Of a DNA stretch of 64,000 nt, positions 52,222 to 61,631 are shown in pieces. Position numbers and translations under genes: made by a program. Below the pieces are notes generated by a model, which was not told where the DNA came from, did no database searches, and worked only from the letters and a program-made list of their open reading frames with translations. Source of the stretch: Microbacterium psychrotolerans (lineage in GTDB: Bacteria; Actinomycetota; Actinomycetes; Actinomycetales; Microbacteriaceae); the NCBI RefSeq assembly GCF_031085295.1, contig NZ_JAVFWO010000009.1:1-64000 (forward strand), in the 5' to 3' direction. How positions within the stretch are numbered: position 1 is the first letter of the stretch; each line of letters opens with the position of its first letter.

Positions 52222-55200
52222 GTGGCACGTGTGTGGCGAGCAGAACGGAGCGCCGTGCTGGGCCCAGAAGACGCCGAGCGCGGGTACGACGTGACCCCGG
52301 GCGATCTGGGTCTCGCCGAACCCGACGTCACCGTCGTGCACGTCGCCGAGTCCGAGCGCGATCGGCTCCGTCTGCAGTCCGCCGCTCTCGGCGGCCGGTC
52401 GACGCTGCTGCACTTCACGGACGGCCAGGACGCGTCCATCGAGATCACGAAGGCGCATCCCGGCAGCCTCCCCCAGTTCATCACCGGGCGGTCGACGCTG
52501 CTGTCGAACCTGTTCCGCGACGAGGTCGCGCTGCGCAACGCGCGACTGGCGGCCGAACGCATCACCGCGAAGGACCAGGAGCTGCGCACGACGCGCGGCC
52601 TGGACGCCGTGCGCCTCGCTGTCGGCCTGGCGACCTTCCGTGTCGGCGGGATCGGCTGGAGCGCACCGGTGCTGCTGCGGCCGCTCGCGATCCGCCGTCA
52701 CCACGGCGACTTCGAGCTCAAGCTGCACGGCACGTTCTCGGTCAACCCCGAGCTCGTCCGCGCGATGCGCACCCATTTCGGCATCATGATCGACGCCGGC
52801 GGTCTCGCCGCCCTCGCGTATGACAACGGCGTGTTCAAACCGCAGCCGGTCATCGACCATATCCGCGCCCTGACCGCATCCATCGACAGCTTCGCGGTGA
52901 AGCCGCGCCTGCTGGTGTCGAGCTTCGCCGACGTGGGCGGCGACATGGCGCTCGACGCCGCGAACCTCGATCATCGTGTGCTGAACGCGCTGGCCGGCCA
53001 CGTCGCCGACCGCGAGTCGCTCACGCTCCACCGCCGCGGACCCGTGCCCACCAGCCCCGACGAGCGTCCGCCGGCGGCCGACATGCTGCTGCTCGATGCC
53101 GACTCCGAGCAGGAGCGCGTGCTCGCGCGGGTGACCGACGGGCAGTCGCTCGTCGTCCACACCCTGCCGGGCACCGGCGGCACCCAGACCGTGATCAACG
53201 CCGTCGGCGCGCTGGTGCGCGACGGCAAGCGCGTGCTCGTCGTGAGCGCCCGGCGCTCGACGCTCGACGGCGTGCGCCACCGGCTCGCCGGCATCGGGCT
53301 CCCGGGGCTCGCTGTCTCGCCTGACCGCCTCCAGCGCGATCTCATCCGCGCCATCGGCCGCAACGAGAAGGCCCAGGCGCCGAAGGTCTCCGACATCGAC
53401 GACGCGCTCGTGCGCCTGCGCGGTGTGCTGCGGGACTATCGCTCGGCCGTGACCGCCGAGCATCCCGCGTTCGGCGTGTCGGTCCTCGACATCCTCCGCG
53501 AGCTCGCGCAGCTCGCCGAGCGCGGCGTCGCGCCGGTGACGGAGGCCCGCTTCGACGCGGAGGCGCTCGCCAGCCTGGCCACGACCCGACAGGATGCCGC
53601 AGCCAAGCTCGCCGCCGCGGCGCGGCTCGGCGAATTCCGGTTCGGCCCCGACGACTCGCCCTGGTACGGCGTGACGTTCGCGACCGTGGAAGAGGCGCGC
53701 GGCGCCCACGGGCTCGCCGGCAAGCTGCACCGCAGCGACGTGCCCACGCTGCTCGAGCGCGGCTACGAGCTCATCGCGCAGACGCGCATGCGTCCCTTCC
53801 GCACCATCGCGGAACTCGGGGTGTACCTGCGCCTGCTGCGCGGCATCCGCGACTCCCTCGACCGGTTCAGCCTCACCGTCTTCGAGCGTCCGCTCGGCGA
53901 GCTGATCCAGGCGCACGCGCCGCGGCGCGACGCCCCCGACATGACCGGCGCCAACCGCCGCCGGCTGCGTCGGCTGTCGCGCGAGTACCTGCGTCCGGGC
54001 GTGCACGTGCCCGACATGTACGAGGCGCTCGTGCGCATCCAGCAGCAGCGCACCGAGTGGCAGCGGTACGTCGACACCGGGGTCACGCCCGAGCTGCCGC
54101 TCGGGCTCGCCGACGTGCAGGTCGCGTGGCAGCGCGTGGATGCCGAGCTCGCCGAACTCGACGCCGCGCTGGGCCGCAGCGAGGCCGACCGGCTCTCGAC
54201 GCTGCCCGTGAAGCAGCTGGTGCGCACGCTCGCCGGCCTCGCCGCGGACTCCGACGTCTTCGACAACCTCAAGGAGCGCGCGACGCTGCGCACCGAGCTC
54301 GCCGCGATGGGCCTCGAGCCCCTCCTGCTCGAGCTGTCGGTGCGACACGTGCCCGAAGACCAGGTGGCCGCCGAGCTCGAGTACGCGTGGTGGCAGTCAG
54401 CGCTCGAGCTGCTGCTGCGCACCGATCGCGCCGTCCTCGGCGCGAACACCGCCGTCGTCGACCGGCTGGAGCGCGACTTCCGGCTCGTCGACGAAGCGCA
54501 TGCCTCGGCATCCGGCCCCCTCCTCGCCGCCCACCTCGCCACGCAGTGGCGCATCGGGATCGTCGACCACAAGAGCGAGGCCGACGGGCTGAAGCACGCG
54601 CTCAAGCGCGGGGCGATCACGCCCACCGAACTCGCGACCGTCGCTCCGGTGCTCTCGCGCACGCTGGCGCCGGTGTGGCTGGCGTCGCCGTACGAGGTGC
54701 CGCGCATCCCCGACGCCGTCGGGTTCGACGTCGTGATCCTGGCGGATGCCGGAGCCCTCTGCCTCGCCGAGGCCGCACCGGCACTCCGCCGCGCGGGGCA
54801 GGTCGTGGCGTTCGGCGATCCGGTCACGCAGAAGCCGACGCCGTTCCGCGTCGCCGCCGGATCGGCGGTGTCGGGCGCCGCCACGCCGCCGCAGACCAAC
54901 GGGACGGCGACAGCGGCCCCTGCCTCAGGGGACGGGCCGGAGGACGACGAGGTTCCCTTCGATTCGACGAGCGTGTTCGAGCGTCTGGCCGAGCTGCTGC
55001 CGGTCGAGACGCTCACCCGCAGCTACCGCGCGGGCGGCGAAGACCTGGCGGCGCTCGTGAACGACGCGTTCTACGGCGGCGAACTCGTGTCGCTGCCCTG
55101 GGCGGGCTCGTACCTCGGCCGCGGCAGCCTCGCCGTCGACTATGTCGAGGGCGGCCACGGCACGCCCGACCCCATCACCGGCGCCGTCGAGAGCCCCGAC

Positions 55201-56019
55201 TCCGAGGTGGCCCGCGTCGTGACCCTCGTGGTCGAGCACGCGGTGAACCGGGGGAGCGAGTCGCTCATGGTGGTGACCGCGAGCGCGCGTCACGCCGAGC
55301 GGATCCGCGCCGCTGTCGAGGCCGCTTTCGCCGGACGTTCCGACGTCGCCGACTTCGTCTCGCGCGACACCGCCGAGCCGTTCGCCGTGCTGACACTCGA
55401 GGAGTCGGTCGCCGAGAGCCGCGACCGCGTCGTCTTCTCCCTCGGCTTCGGCCTCACCAAGCACGGCCGCGTGCTGAGCGACTTCGGCGACCTCTCGTCG
55501 CCCGACGGCGAGCGGCTGCTGACCGTCGGCATGACACGCGCCCGCCGGTCCATGGTGATCGTGTCGTCGATCCGGCCCTCGGCCTTCGACGACGGGCGCC
55601 TGGAGTACGGCGCCGCGACGCTCATGACGATCCTCGGCGGGATCGCCGCGCGCTCGCGTGAAGCGCGCCTCGAAGACCTCGCTGATCCGCTGACCCGCGG
55701 CCTCGCCCGCGAACTGCGCCGTGCCGGGCTCTCGGTCGACGTGCACTACCGCGGCCTGCTGCCGCTGGTCGCGCAGTACGACGGCAAGGCGGTCGTGGTC
55801 GAGAGCGACCCCGAGACGATCGGGGAGTCGCTGCGCGAGTCGCTGCGCCTGCGCCCGCAGATCCTGCGGCGCCTGGGCTGGCACTACGTGCGCGTGCACT
55901 CGTTCGATCTGTACCGCGACCCGGCCGACGTCGCGCAGCGCATCGCCGCGATGCTGGGCGTGCCGCCCGACGCGCCCCGGGTCGACCACGAGACCCAGCC
56001 GATCGATGTCGTCGAGTGA
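52222..56019 (+). CDS. SF1 helicase-like protein with degenerate Walker motifs
   Basis: About 1265 aa. The layout is that of large SF1 helicases with a C-terminal Vsr/REase-like domain (about 1185-1260, with LPLVAQYDGKAVVVESDPE). The nucleotide-binding motifs are altered: PGTGGTQT replaces GxGKT/S (no lysine, about 316-323), VVILADAGA replaces DEAS near 838, and FGDPVTQKPTP stands for GDxxQ. GMTRARRSMVIV (about 1103) matches the last helicase motif. It may bind but not hydrolyse ATP. The same changes seem usual in related Microbacteriaceae proteins, which suggests a conserved non-canonical role. The start is GTG at 52222 or 52255. Confidence 0.75.
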   Translation: MARVWRAERSAVLGPEDAERGYDVTPGDLGLAEPDVTVVHVAESERDRLRLQSAALGGRSTLLHFTDGQDASIEITKAHPGSLPQFITGRSTLLSNLFRDEVALRNARLAAERITAKDQELRTTRGLDAVRLAVGLATFRVGGIGWSAPVLLRPLAIRRHHGDFELKLHGTFSVNPELVRAMRTHFGIMIDAGGLAALAYDNGVFKPQPVIDHIRALTASIDSFAVKPRLLVSSFADVGGDMALDAANLDHRVLNALAGHVADRESLTLHRRGPVPTSPDERPPAADMLLLDADSEQERVLARVTDGQSLVVHTLPGTGGTQTVINAVGALVRDGKRVLVVSARRSTLDGVRHRLAGIGLPGLAVSPDRLQRDLIRAIGRNEKAQAPKVSDIDDALVRLRGVLRDYRSAVTAEHPAFGVSVLDILRELAQLAERGVAPVTEARFDAEALASLATTRQDAAAKLAAAARLGEFRFGPDDSPWYGVTFATVEEARGAHGLAGKLHRSDVPTLLERGYELIAQTRMRPFRTIAELGVYLRLLRGIRDSLDRFSLTVFERPLGELIQAHAPRRDAPDMTGANRRRLRRLSREYLRPGVHVPDMYEALVRIQQQRTEWQRYVDTGVTPELPLGLADVQVAWQRVDAELAELDAALGRSEADRLSTLPVKQLVRTLAGLAADSDVFDNLKERATLRTELAAMGLEPLLLELSVRHVPEDQVAAELEYAWWQSALELLLRTDRAVLGANTAVVDRLERDFRLVDEAHASASGPLLAAHLATQWRIGIVDHKSEADGLKHALKRGAITPTELATVAPVLSRTLAPVWLASPYEVPRIPDAVGFDVVILADAGALCLAEAAPALRRAGQVVAFGDPVTQKPTPFRVAAGSAVSGAATPPQTNGTATAAPASGDGPEDDEVPFDSTSVFERLAELLPVETLTRSYRAGGEDLAALVNDAFYGGELVSLPWAGSYLGRGSLAVDYVEGGHGTPDPITGAVESPDSEVARVVTLVVEHAVNRGSESLMVVTASARHAERIRAAVEAAFAGRSDVADFVSRDTAEPFAVLTLEESVAESRDRVVFSLGFGLTKHGRVLSDFGDLSSPDGERLLTVGMTRARRSMVIVSSIRPSAFDDGRLEYGAATLMTILGGIAARSREARLEDLADPLTRGLARELRRAGLSVDVHYRGLLPLVAQYDGKAVVVESDPETIGESLRESLRLRPQILRRLGWHYVRVHSFDLYRDPADVAQRIAAMLGVPPDAPRVDHETQPIDVVE

Positions 56020-56206
56020 CCGACAGCGCATCGAGCGGGTCAAGGGCTCCCGGCGGGCGAAGCTGACGCCTGCGCCAGGAACGAGCGCCGAGCCGGTTCC
56101 CGGTGATGACGAAACGGATGCCGCCACCGCGGCGCCCGACGCGAGCCCCGGTTCAGCGGGGCCGAACGACGAGCGCCTGCGGCGCGACGTCCCGCCGCAC
56201 TACTAG
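56006..56206 (+). CDS. Small conserved disordered protein
   Basis: A 66-aa protein that begins MSSSDRQRIERVKGSRRAKL and ends GPNDERLRRDVPPHY, with a disordered Pro/Ala/Asp middle. I recognise this as a small conserved protein of Microbacteriaceae of unknown function. The ATG lies 14 bases before the end of the helicase-like gene, so the two are overlapping and probably co-transcribed. It slightly overlaps the convergent mscL 3' end. Confidence 0.75.
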   Translation: MSSSDRQRIERVKGSRRAKLTPAPGTSAEPVPGDDETDAATAAPDASPGSAGPNDERLRRDVPPHY

Positions 56207-56622
56207 GGCCTCGAGGCTGCCTGCTTCTCCAGGATGTCGCGGATCTGCACGAGGATCTCCTGCTCGGTGGGAAGCTTCGGCTCCTCGTCGGCGGGCGTGA
56301 TCCCGGCCTTGGCGGCTGCGCGTTCCTTGAGGACGTTCATCGGGTGCACGAACACGAAGTAGACGACGATCGCGACCGCGAGGAAGGCGATGATCGCGTT
56401 GATCAGGTCGCCGATGGGGAAGATCACCTCGCCCCACAGGCCGTTCACGGGGATGCCGATGGTGCCGTTCTCGTCCGGCTTCCAGACGAGGGCGATGAGC
56501 GGATTGATGATGCTCGAGACGATCGCATTGACGACGGCGGTGAACGCGGCGCCGATGACGACGGCGACCGCGAGGTCGATGACGTTGCCGCGCAGGATGA
56601 ATTCTTTGAAGCCCTTGATCAC
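56203..56622 (-). CDS. mscL: Large-conductance mechanosensitive channel MscL
   Basis: A 139-aa MscL. The N-terminal amphipathic helix and TM1 read IKGFKEFILRGNVIDLAVAV and VIGAAFTAVVNAIVSSIINP; TM2 is LINAIIAFLAVAIVVYFVF; a cytoplasmic helix closes the protein. It opens under membrane tension to release solutes on osmotic downshock. GTG start chosen because the family begins at this point; AGGGGGT lies upstream. Normal length. Confidence 0.95.
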   Translation of the reverse strand: MIKGFKEFILRGNVIDLAVAVVIGAAFTAVVNAIVSSIINPLIALVWKPDENGTIGIPVNGLWGEVIFPIGDLINAIIAFLAVAIVVYFVFVHPMNVLKERAAAKAGITPADEEPKLPTEQEILVQIRDILEKQAASRP

Positions 56623-56665
56623 GCGTACCCCCTGGGTGTCCGCCCGCGCCGGGGGCTCCGGACGA

Positions 56666-56965
56666 TCAGGATCCGGACGACGCGGGTGAGGCCTTCGCCT
56701 CGGACTTCGATGATGTCGAAGTCGACGAGGAGGCGCCACTCGACGCATCCGTGCCGCCGCCGGCCGCCGCTCCGCCGGTCTTCGCGCCGGCGCGCGAGTC
56801 GGTGCGGTAGAAGCCCGAGCCGTTGAAGGTCACGCCGATCGAGCCGTACTCCTTGCGCAGCGCACCGCCGCACTCGGGGCACTCGGTGAGGGTGGGGTCG
56901 GCGAAGGACTGCACCGCGTCGAAGCGGTGACCGCACTGCTTGCAGGCGTAGGCGTAGGTGGGCAT
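56666..56965 (-). CDS. FmdB-family zinc ribbon protein
   Basis: A 99-aa protein with an N-terminal zinc ribbon (MPTYAYACKQCGHRFDAVQS, then TECPECGGALRKEYGSIGVT): two CxxC pairs. FNGSGFYRTDSR is typical of the family. The C-terminal 40 residues are a Ser/Ala/Gly tail. Regulatory role in formamidase loci is known for FmdB; here it sits beside the 5-formyl-THF cyclo-ligase gene and upstream of mscL on the same strand. Confidence 0.88.
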   Translation of the reverse strand: MPTYAYACKQCGHRFDAVQSFADPTLTECPECGGALRKEYGSIGVTFNGSGFYRTDSRAGAKTGGAAAGGGTDASSGASSSTSTSSKSEAKASPASSGS

Positions 56966-56982
56966 GGCTCTCTCGGTGGGTG

Positions 56983-57579
56983 TCAGCGCCGGCTGGGCGC
57001 GAGGGTGATGGTGCGCGTGGGCGTGACGACGCCGGTCACGGGCTGGTCGAGTTCGTCGCTGGGGACCTGGTCGACGAACTCGGAGTCGAAGACGACCGCG
57101 TAGACGGGAGGGCAGCGCTCCATGGACCCGAGGGTCTTGTCGTAGAAGCCCCGGCCCCAGCCGAGACGCATGCCGCTGCAGTCGACCGAGGCGGCCGGGA
57201 TGATGAGCAGGTCGACGTCGTTGACGGCGATCGGGCCGAGCAGCTCGCCGACCGGCTCGGGCAGTCCGAACATGCCCTCGGCGATGTCGCCGTCGTCGGT
57301 CGCGACGGCCCAGTCGAGGAGGCCGTCGGTGCGGGTCACCGGAAGGAGGACGCGGATACCGCGGGCCACGGCATCCGTCACGAAGGAACGGGTTCCCGGC
57401 TCGGTGGTGGTCGACAGGAAGCACGAGATCGATCGCGCACCGTGCTCGGCGACGAGGGCGTCGAGTTGATCGCGGATGCCGGCCTCGGCGAGTTCGCGTG
57501 CCTGCGGCGTGATCAGCTGGCGGCGCTCGCGCAGCTCGGCGCGCAGCGCGCGTTTCGCATCGGCGATCGCGTCGGACAT
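56983..57579 (-). CDS. 5-formyltetrahydrofolate cyclo-ligase
   Basis: A 198-aa enzyme that turns 5-formyl-THF into 5,10-methenyl-THF with ATP. N-terminal substrate/ATP residues occur in KRALRAELRERRQ. The diagnostic block is GMRLGWGRGFYDKTLG (about 135-150). Normal length. It lies 17 bases upstream of the fmdB-like gene on the same strand, so they are likely co-transcribed. Divergent from galU. Confidence 0.93.
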   Translation of the reverse strand: MSDAIADAKRALRAELRERRQLITPQARELAEAGIRDQLDALVAEHGARSISCFLSTTTEPGTRSFVTDAVARGIRVLLPVTRTDGLLDWAVATDDGDIAEGMFGLPEPVGELLGPIAVNDVDLLIIPAASVDCSGMRLGWGRGFYDKTLGSMERCPPVYAVVFDSEFVDQVPSDELDQPVTGVVTPTRTITLAPSRR

Positions 57580-57657
57580 GCAGTCGATTCTACGGCGCGC
57601 TCGTCACACCGGCCGGTGCGACCGAGTCGGGTGGGCCGTGCCACCTAGACTCGGGGA

Positions 57658-58545
<888 letters not shown>

Positions 58546-58568
58546 CGCCGCCCGTTCGAGGGAGTCAC

Positions 58569-59198
58569 GTGGATCTGTCGGCGCCTCGTCGGCACGGGTC
58601 GGTGGCGATCCGCCTCGTGAAGCAGCGCGACGCGCGCGTGCTGCAGAACGAATTGCTGTCCAATCGGGGGTGGCTTCGTCCGTGGGAGGCGACCAGTCCC
58701 GATGGGCCGGTGTCGTTCGACATGCGGATGGGCGTGCGCCGGCTGCTGCAGCAGTACCGCGACGGGGCCGGCGTGCCGTTCGTCATGGAGCACGACGGTG
58801 AGATCGCGGGCCAGCTGAACGTGTGGGGCATCGCGCGCGGCTCGCTCGCGTCGGCCACCATCGGGTACTGGGTGAGCGAGCGGTTCGCGGGCCGGGGCAT
58901 CACGCCGACCGCCGTTGCTCTGGCGACCGACATCTGCTTCTCCGAGCTGCGACTGCACCGGATGGAGATCTGCATCCGTCCCGAGAACCGTGCGAGCCTG
59001 CGCGTCGTCGAGAAGCTCGGATTCCGCTACGAGGGGCTGCGCCGCCGGTTCATCCACATCGACGGAGACTGGCGCGACCACTACGCGTTCGCGTTGGTGC
59101 GGGAAGACGTTCCGGAGGGTGTCCTGCAGCGCTGGATCTCGGGACGCGCACCCCAGGACGCCGCGACGGTGCCGCCCGCAGACCGGCTGCACGCGTAG
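58569..59198 (+). CDS. GNAT acetyltransferase (RimJ/RimL-like)
   Basis: A 209-aa GNAT-fold N-acetyltransferase. The acetyl-CoA loop is GYWVSERFAGRGITPTAVAL (about 97-116); ELRLHRMEICIRPENRASLR and VVEKLGFRYEGLRRRFIHID are typical of RimJ-type protein N-terminal acetylases. Follows galU closely. The GTG start has GAGGGAG upstream. Confidence 0.92.
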   Translation: MDLSAPRRHGSVAIRLVKQRDARVLQNELLSNRGWLRPWEATSPDGPVSFDMRMGVRRLLQQYRDGAGVPFVMEHDGEIAGQLNVWGIARGSLASATIGYWVSERFAGRGITPTAVALATDICFSELRLHRMEICIRPENRASLRVVEKLGFRYEGLRRRFIHIDGDWRDHYAFALVREDVPEGVLQRWISGRAPQDAATVPPADRLHA

Positions 59199-59318
59199 CG
59201 ATCGACGTCTCCGGCACGCTTTCCCCGGTGAGCGCGCCGAACCGGACAGCCGGATGGTGTTGAGGGACACGCCAGCGGATGCCGGGGCGACCGGCATCCG
59301 TCGCATACCGTGGTCTGC

Positions 59319-60344
59319 ATGGGCGGGCAGGTGTGGGGCGGGGGAGTGATCGTTCTCGTCGCCGTGGGCTTGTGGCTCGTCTACCTGCTGCCGACGTGGC
59401 ACAGCCGCCGTCAGTTCGACGCCGCCGAGCGCAACGCCGTCCGCCTGAACCAGGCGCTGCGCGTGCTCGCCGAGACCAGCGAGACACCCGAGGAAGTCCG
59501 CCTCGAACTGAACGCCCGCACCGCTGCCGCGCAGCAGCGGCTCGCGAAGCGCGCGCTCGCCGAACGCGAACACGCGGCGCTCGAAGAGGCGAGGGTCGAC
59601 CTCGAGCGCGCCCGTACCGAGCGCGAGGTGGCCGAGGCCACGGCGCGTCTCGAGCGCGAGCGGGCTCGCACCGAGCGCGTCGCCGCCGAGGCCGCAGCCC
59701 GCGTCGACCTCGAGCGGGCTCGCGCCGAACGTGCGTCGGCCGAGGCGGCCGCACGGGTCGAGCTCGCCGCAGCGCGGGCGATTCCTGCTGCCCGCCGAGC
59801 CCGCGCACGTCGCGCGTTCCGTCTTGTCGCCACTCTCGTGGGGCTCGGCGGCCTCGCCGTCGCCGGTTGGGGTGTGTTCGAGACCCTCACGGCAGGAGCG
59901 CAGACGCTCCTGTGGCTGGGCGTCGGTCTCGTGATGGCGTCGGGCGTCACCCTTCATCGCCTGTCCCGCGTGGCGGCGCGTGCCGTTGCTCGCGAGACGG
60001 AGGCGGCGCCACGCCGCGCCGCCGAGCTGCAGGATGTCGCGCTCGAACGCGAGCAGCGCGCCTGGGCGCCGCGCGATCTTCCGCGGCCCCTCACCGCGTC
60101 GGCGGGATCGCGTGCTGCTGCCGTGCTGGATGCCGAGGCCGCCCGCGCAGCCCTGCGCCAGGCCGCCCTCGAGCAGGCCATGCTGGCGCGCGCAGAGGCT
60201 CAGAAGCCGCCCTCGATCGACGCCGCGCGCACGGCGCGCACCGCCTCGGCGGAGTCCGACTACGCCCGCATGGGATACGTCGACGACGCCGAGATCGAGG
60301 CCCACGTGCGGGAGCTTCTGACCCGTCGCGCAGCCGGCCAATAG
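59319..60344 (+). CDS. Membrane protein with long coiled coil
   Basis: A 341-aa protein of unknown function. An N-terminal membrane helix (about 5-24: GGGVIVLVAVGLWLVYLLPT) is followed by a long Ala/Glu/Arg-rich coiled coil (about 40-155) and two more hydrophobic helices (about 169-209), then a second helical, charged C-terminus. Proteins like this, called large exoproteins, are common in Microbacteriaceae after galU and the acetyltransferase. Start at the second Met (MGGQVW), where the pattern begins; an upstream GTG exists. Confidence 0.78.
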   Translation: MGGQVWGGGVIVLVAVGLWLVYLLPTWHSRRQFDAAERNAVRLNQALRVLAETSETPEEVRLELNARTAAAQQRLAKRALAEREHAALEEARVDLERARTEREVAEATARLERERARTERVAAEAAARVDLERARAERASAEAAARVELAAARAIPAARRARARRAFRLVATLVGLGGLAVAGWGVFETLTAGAQTLLWLGVGLVMASGVTLHRLSRVAARAVARETEAAPRRAAELQDVALEREQRAWAPRDLPRPLTASAGSRAAAVLDAEAARAALRQAALEQAMLARAEAQKPPSIDAARTARTASAESDYARMGYVDDAEIEAHVRELLTRRAAGQ

Positions 60345-60410
60345 GCCCTCCGCGAGGCCCCCGTCGATTCGGGACGGCCCTCGAACCGTGATAGTGTTTC
60401 TGAGGTTCAC

Positions 60411-60486
60411 GGGCCTGTAGCGCAGTTGGTAGCGCGCCTCGTTCGCATCGAGGAGGTCAGGGGTTCGATTCCCCTCAGGTCCACCA
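60411..60486 (+). tRNA. tRNA-Ala (anticodon CGC)
   Basis: A 76-nt tRNA with an encoded CCA: acceptor GGGCCTG/CAGGTCC, D-arm GCGC/GCGC, anticodon stem CCTCG/CGAGG with loop TTCGCAT giving CGC, T-arm AGGGG/CCCCT with TTCGATT. A terminator follows at once. Confidence 0.96.
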
Positions 60487-60489
60487 CAG

Positions 60490-60524
60490 GAAGGCTCCCG
60501 CCACAGCGGGGGCCTTCTGCTTTT
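60490..60524 (+). terminator. Rho-independent terminator after tRNA-Ala
   Basis: A 12-bp stem with one wobble (60490-60501 with 60506-60517), CACA loop, then TGCTTTT. Confidence 0.88.
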
Positions 60525-60573
60525 CCCGGATCGGCTGCGTTTTCCGGCGCGGCGTCCTCGACAGCCCGCGGCG

Positions 60574-61488
60574 TCAGCGCGGCGGCGCCGGGTACCGTAG
60601 TCCGCTGCCCCAGCCGATCTCCCAGCCGGCGCCGGCGTCGAAGTAGTCGGCGAAGGAGACCGGAAGCGCGTGCTCCGGTTCGACCGCTGCGAGAAGGCCC
60701 GCGAACCAGGCCACGTACTCGGGTGCGTCGTGCGTGGCGACGAGGCGGGGGAGTGCGCGCAGGATGAGCGCCGCGACGTCGTGCGGCGCCGACATCGCGT
60801 CGACGGTGCCGCCGGCGAACTCGGTCTCGGCGCCTGACGTGTAGTGGATCGCGCCGTCAGGGTCGGCGGCATCCGTCAGCACGATCCGGTGGTACAGACC
60901 CGACGGTGCGAGGCCCGGCGACACGCGCAGCCGGTGGAAGCCGCGGCGGTGGAGCTCCCGCACGCCCTGCAGGATGCGCACCGACGTCGTCATGACGAGC
61001 GCCGACGCGATCTCGCGGTGCGCGGACTCGTCGCGTGCGACGAGCCTCACCTCGTCGACGGCGGCGCGCGCTCCGGCGATCGCGTCGATGGCGGTGGTGA
61101 TCGCGGCTCGGCGGGGCCAGGCGTAGATGCCGGCGCTGATGAGTGGGAACGAGACGCGTCGTGCGCCCACCTCGTCGGCGACCTCGAGCGAGCGGCGGTA
61201 GCAGGACTCGAGGATCCCGCGATCGCGCTGCCCGGCGCCGAAGTTCGGACCCACCGTGTGCACGACCCAGCGTGCCGGCAACGCGCCGGCAGTGGTCCAG
61301 CCGGCGTCGCCGGTGGCGAGCCCGTTCGGGAAGCGGGCGATGCAGTCCCGCAGGATCTCGGGTCCGCCCGCGCGGTGGATCGCCCCGTCGACGCCGCCAC
61401 CGCCGCGCATCGCGTTGTTCGCCGCGTTGACGATGGCGTCGGTCGCCTCGGTGGTGATGTCGCCGTGGACGGCGACGAGCGTGGTCAT
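60574..61488 (-). CDS. Macro-domain protein (O-acetyl-ADP-ribose deacetylase-like)
   Basis: 304 aa. Residues 1-165 are a MacroD-type macro domain: VHGDITTEATDAIVNAANNA, then MRGGGGVDGAIHRAGG, WVVHTVGPNF and SFPLISAGIYAWPRRAA. These bind ADP-ribose. The C-terminal 130 residues are of unknown function and include ASALVMTTSVRILQGV and FADYFDAGAGWEIGWGSGLR. It could remove ADP-ribose or O-acetyl-ADP-ribose adducts. Convergent with tRNA-Ala. Monocistronic. Confidence 0.9.
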   Translation of the reverse strand: MTTLVAVHGDITTEATDAIVNAANNAMRGGGGVDGAIHRAGGPEILRDCIARFPNGLATGDAGWTTAGALPARWVVHTVGPNFGAGQRDRGILESCYRRSLEVADEVGARRVSFPLISAGIYAWPRRAAITTAIDAIAGARAAVDEVRLVARDESAHREIASALVMTTSVRILQGVRELHRRGFHRLRVSPGLAPSGLYHRIVLTDAADPDGAIHYTSGAETEFAGGTVDAMSAPHDVAALILRALPRLVATHDAPEYVAWFAGLLAAVEPEHALPVSFADYFDAGAGWEIGWGSGLRYPAPPR

Positions 61489-61631
61489 GGCTCCATCATG
61501 CGCCAGGCGACGCCGCGCCCGGTTGCCCGGGCCAGGCGATCCGGCGCAGGCAGGACGTCTCGCCGCCGATCATCCTGTGTACGCCGGACCACCTGTTCTC
61601 GGCGAGCGACGGCTTCAGGCGCGCGCCCGTG

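Noticed and set aside
52045..54348. A 767-codon minus-strand frame over the helicase-like gene
   Set aside because: Translation is low-complexity His/Arg/Glu-rich, typical of the antisense of a high-GC coding frame; the plus strand has recognisable domains.
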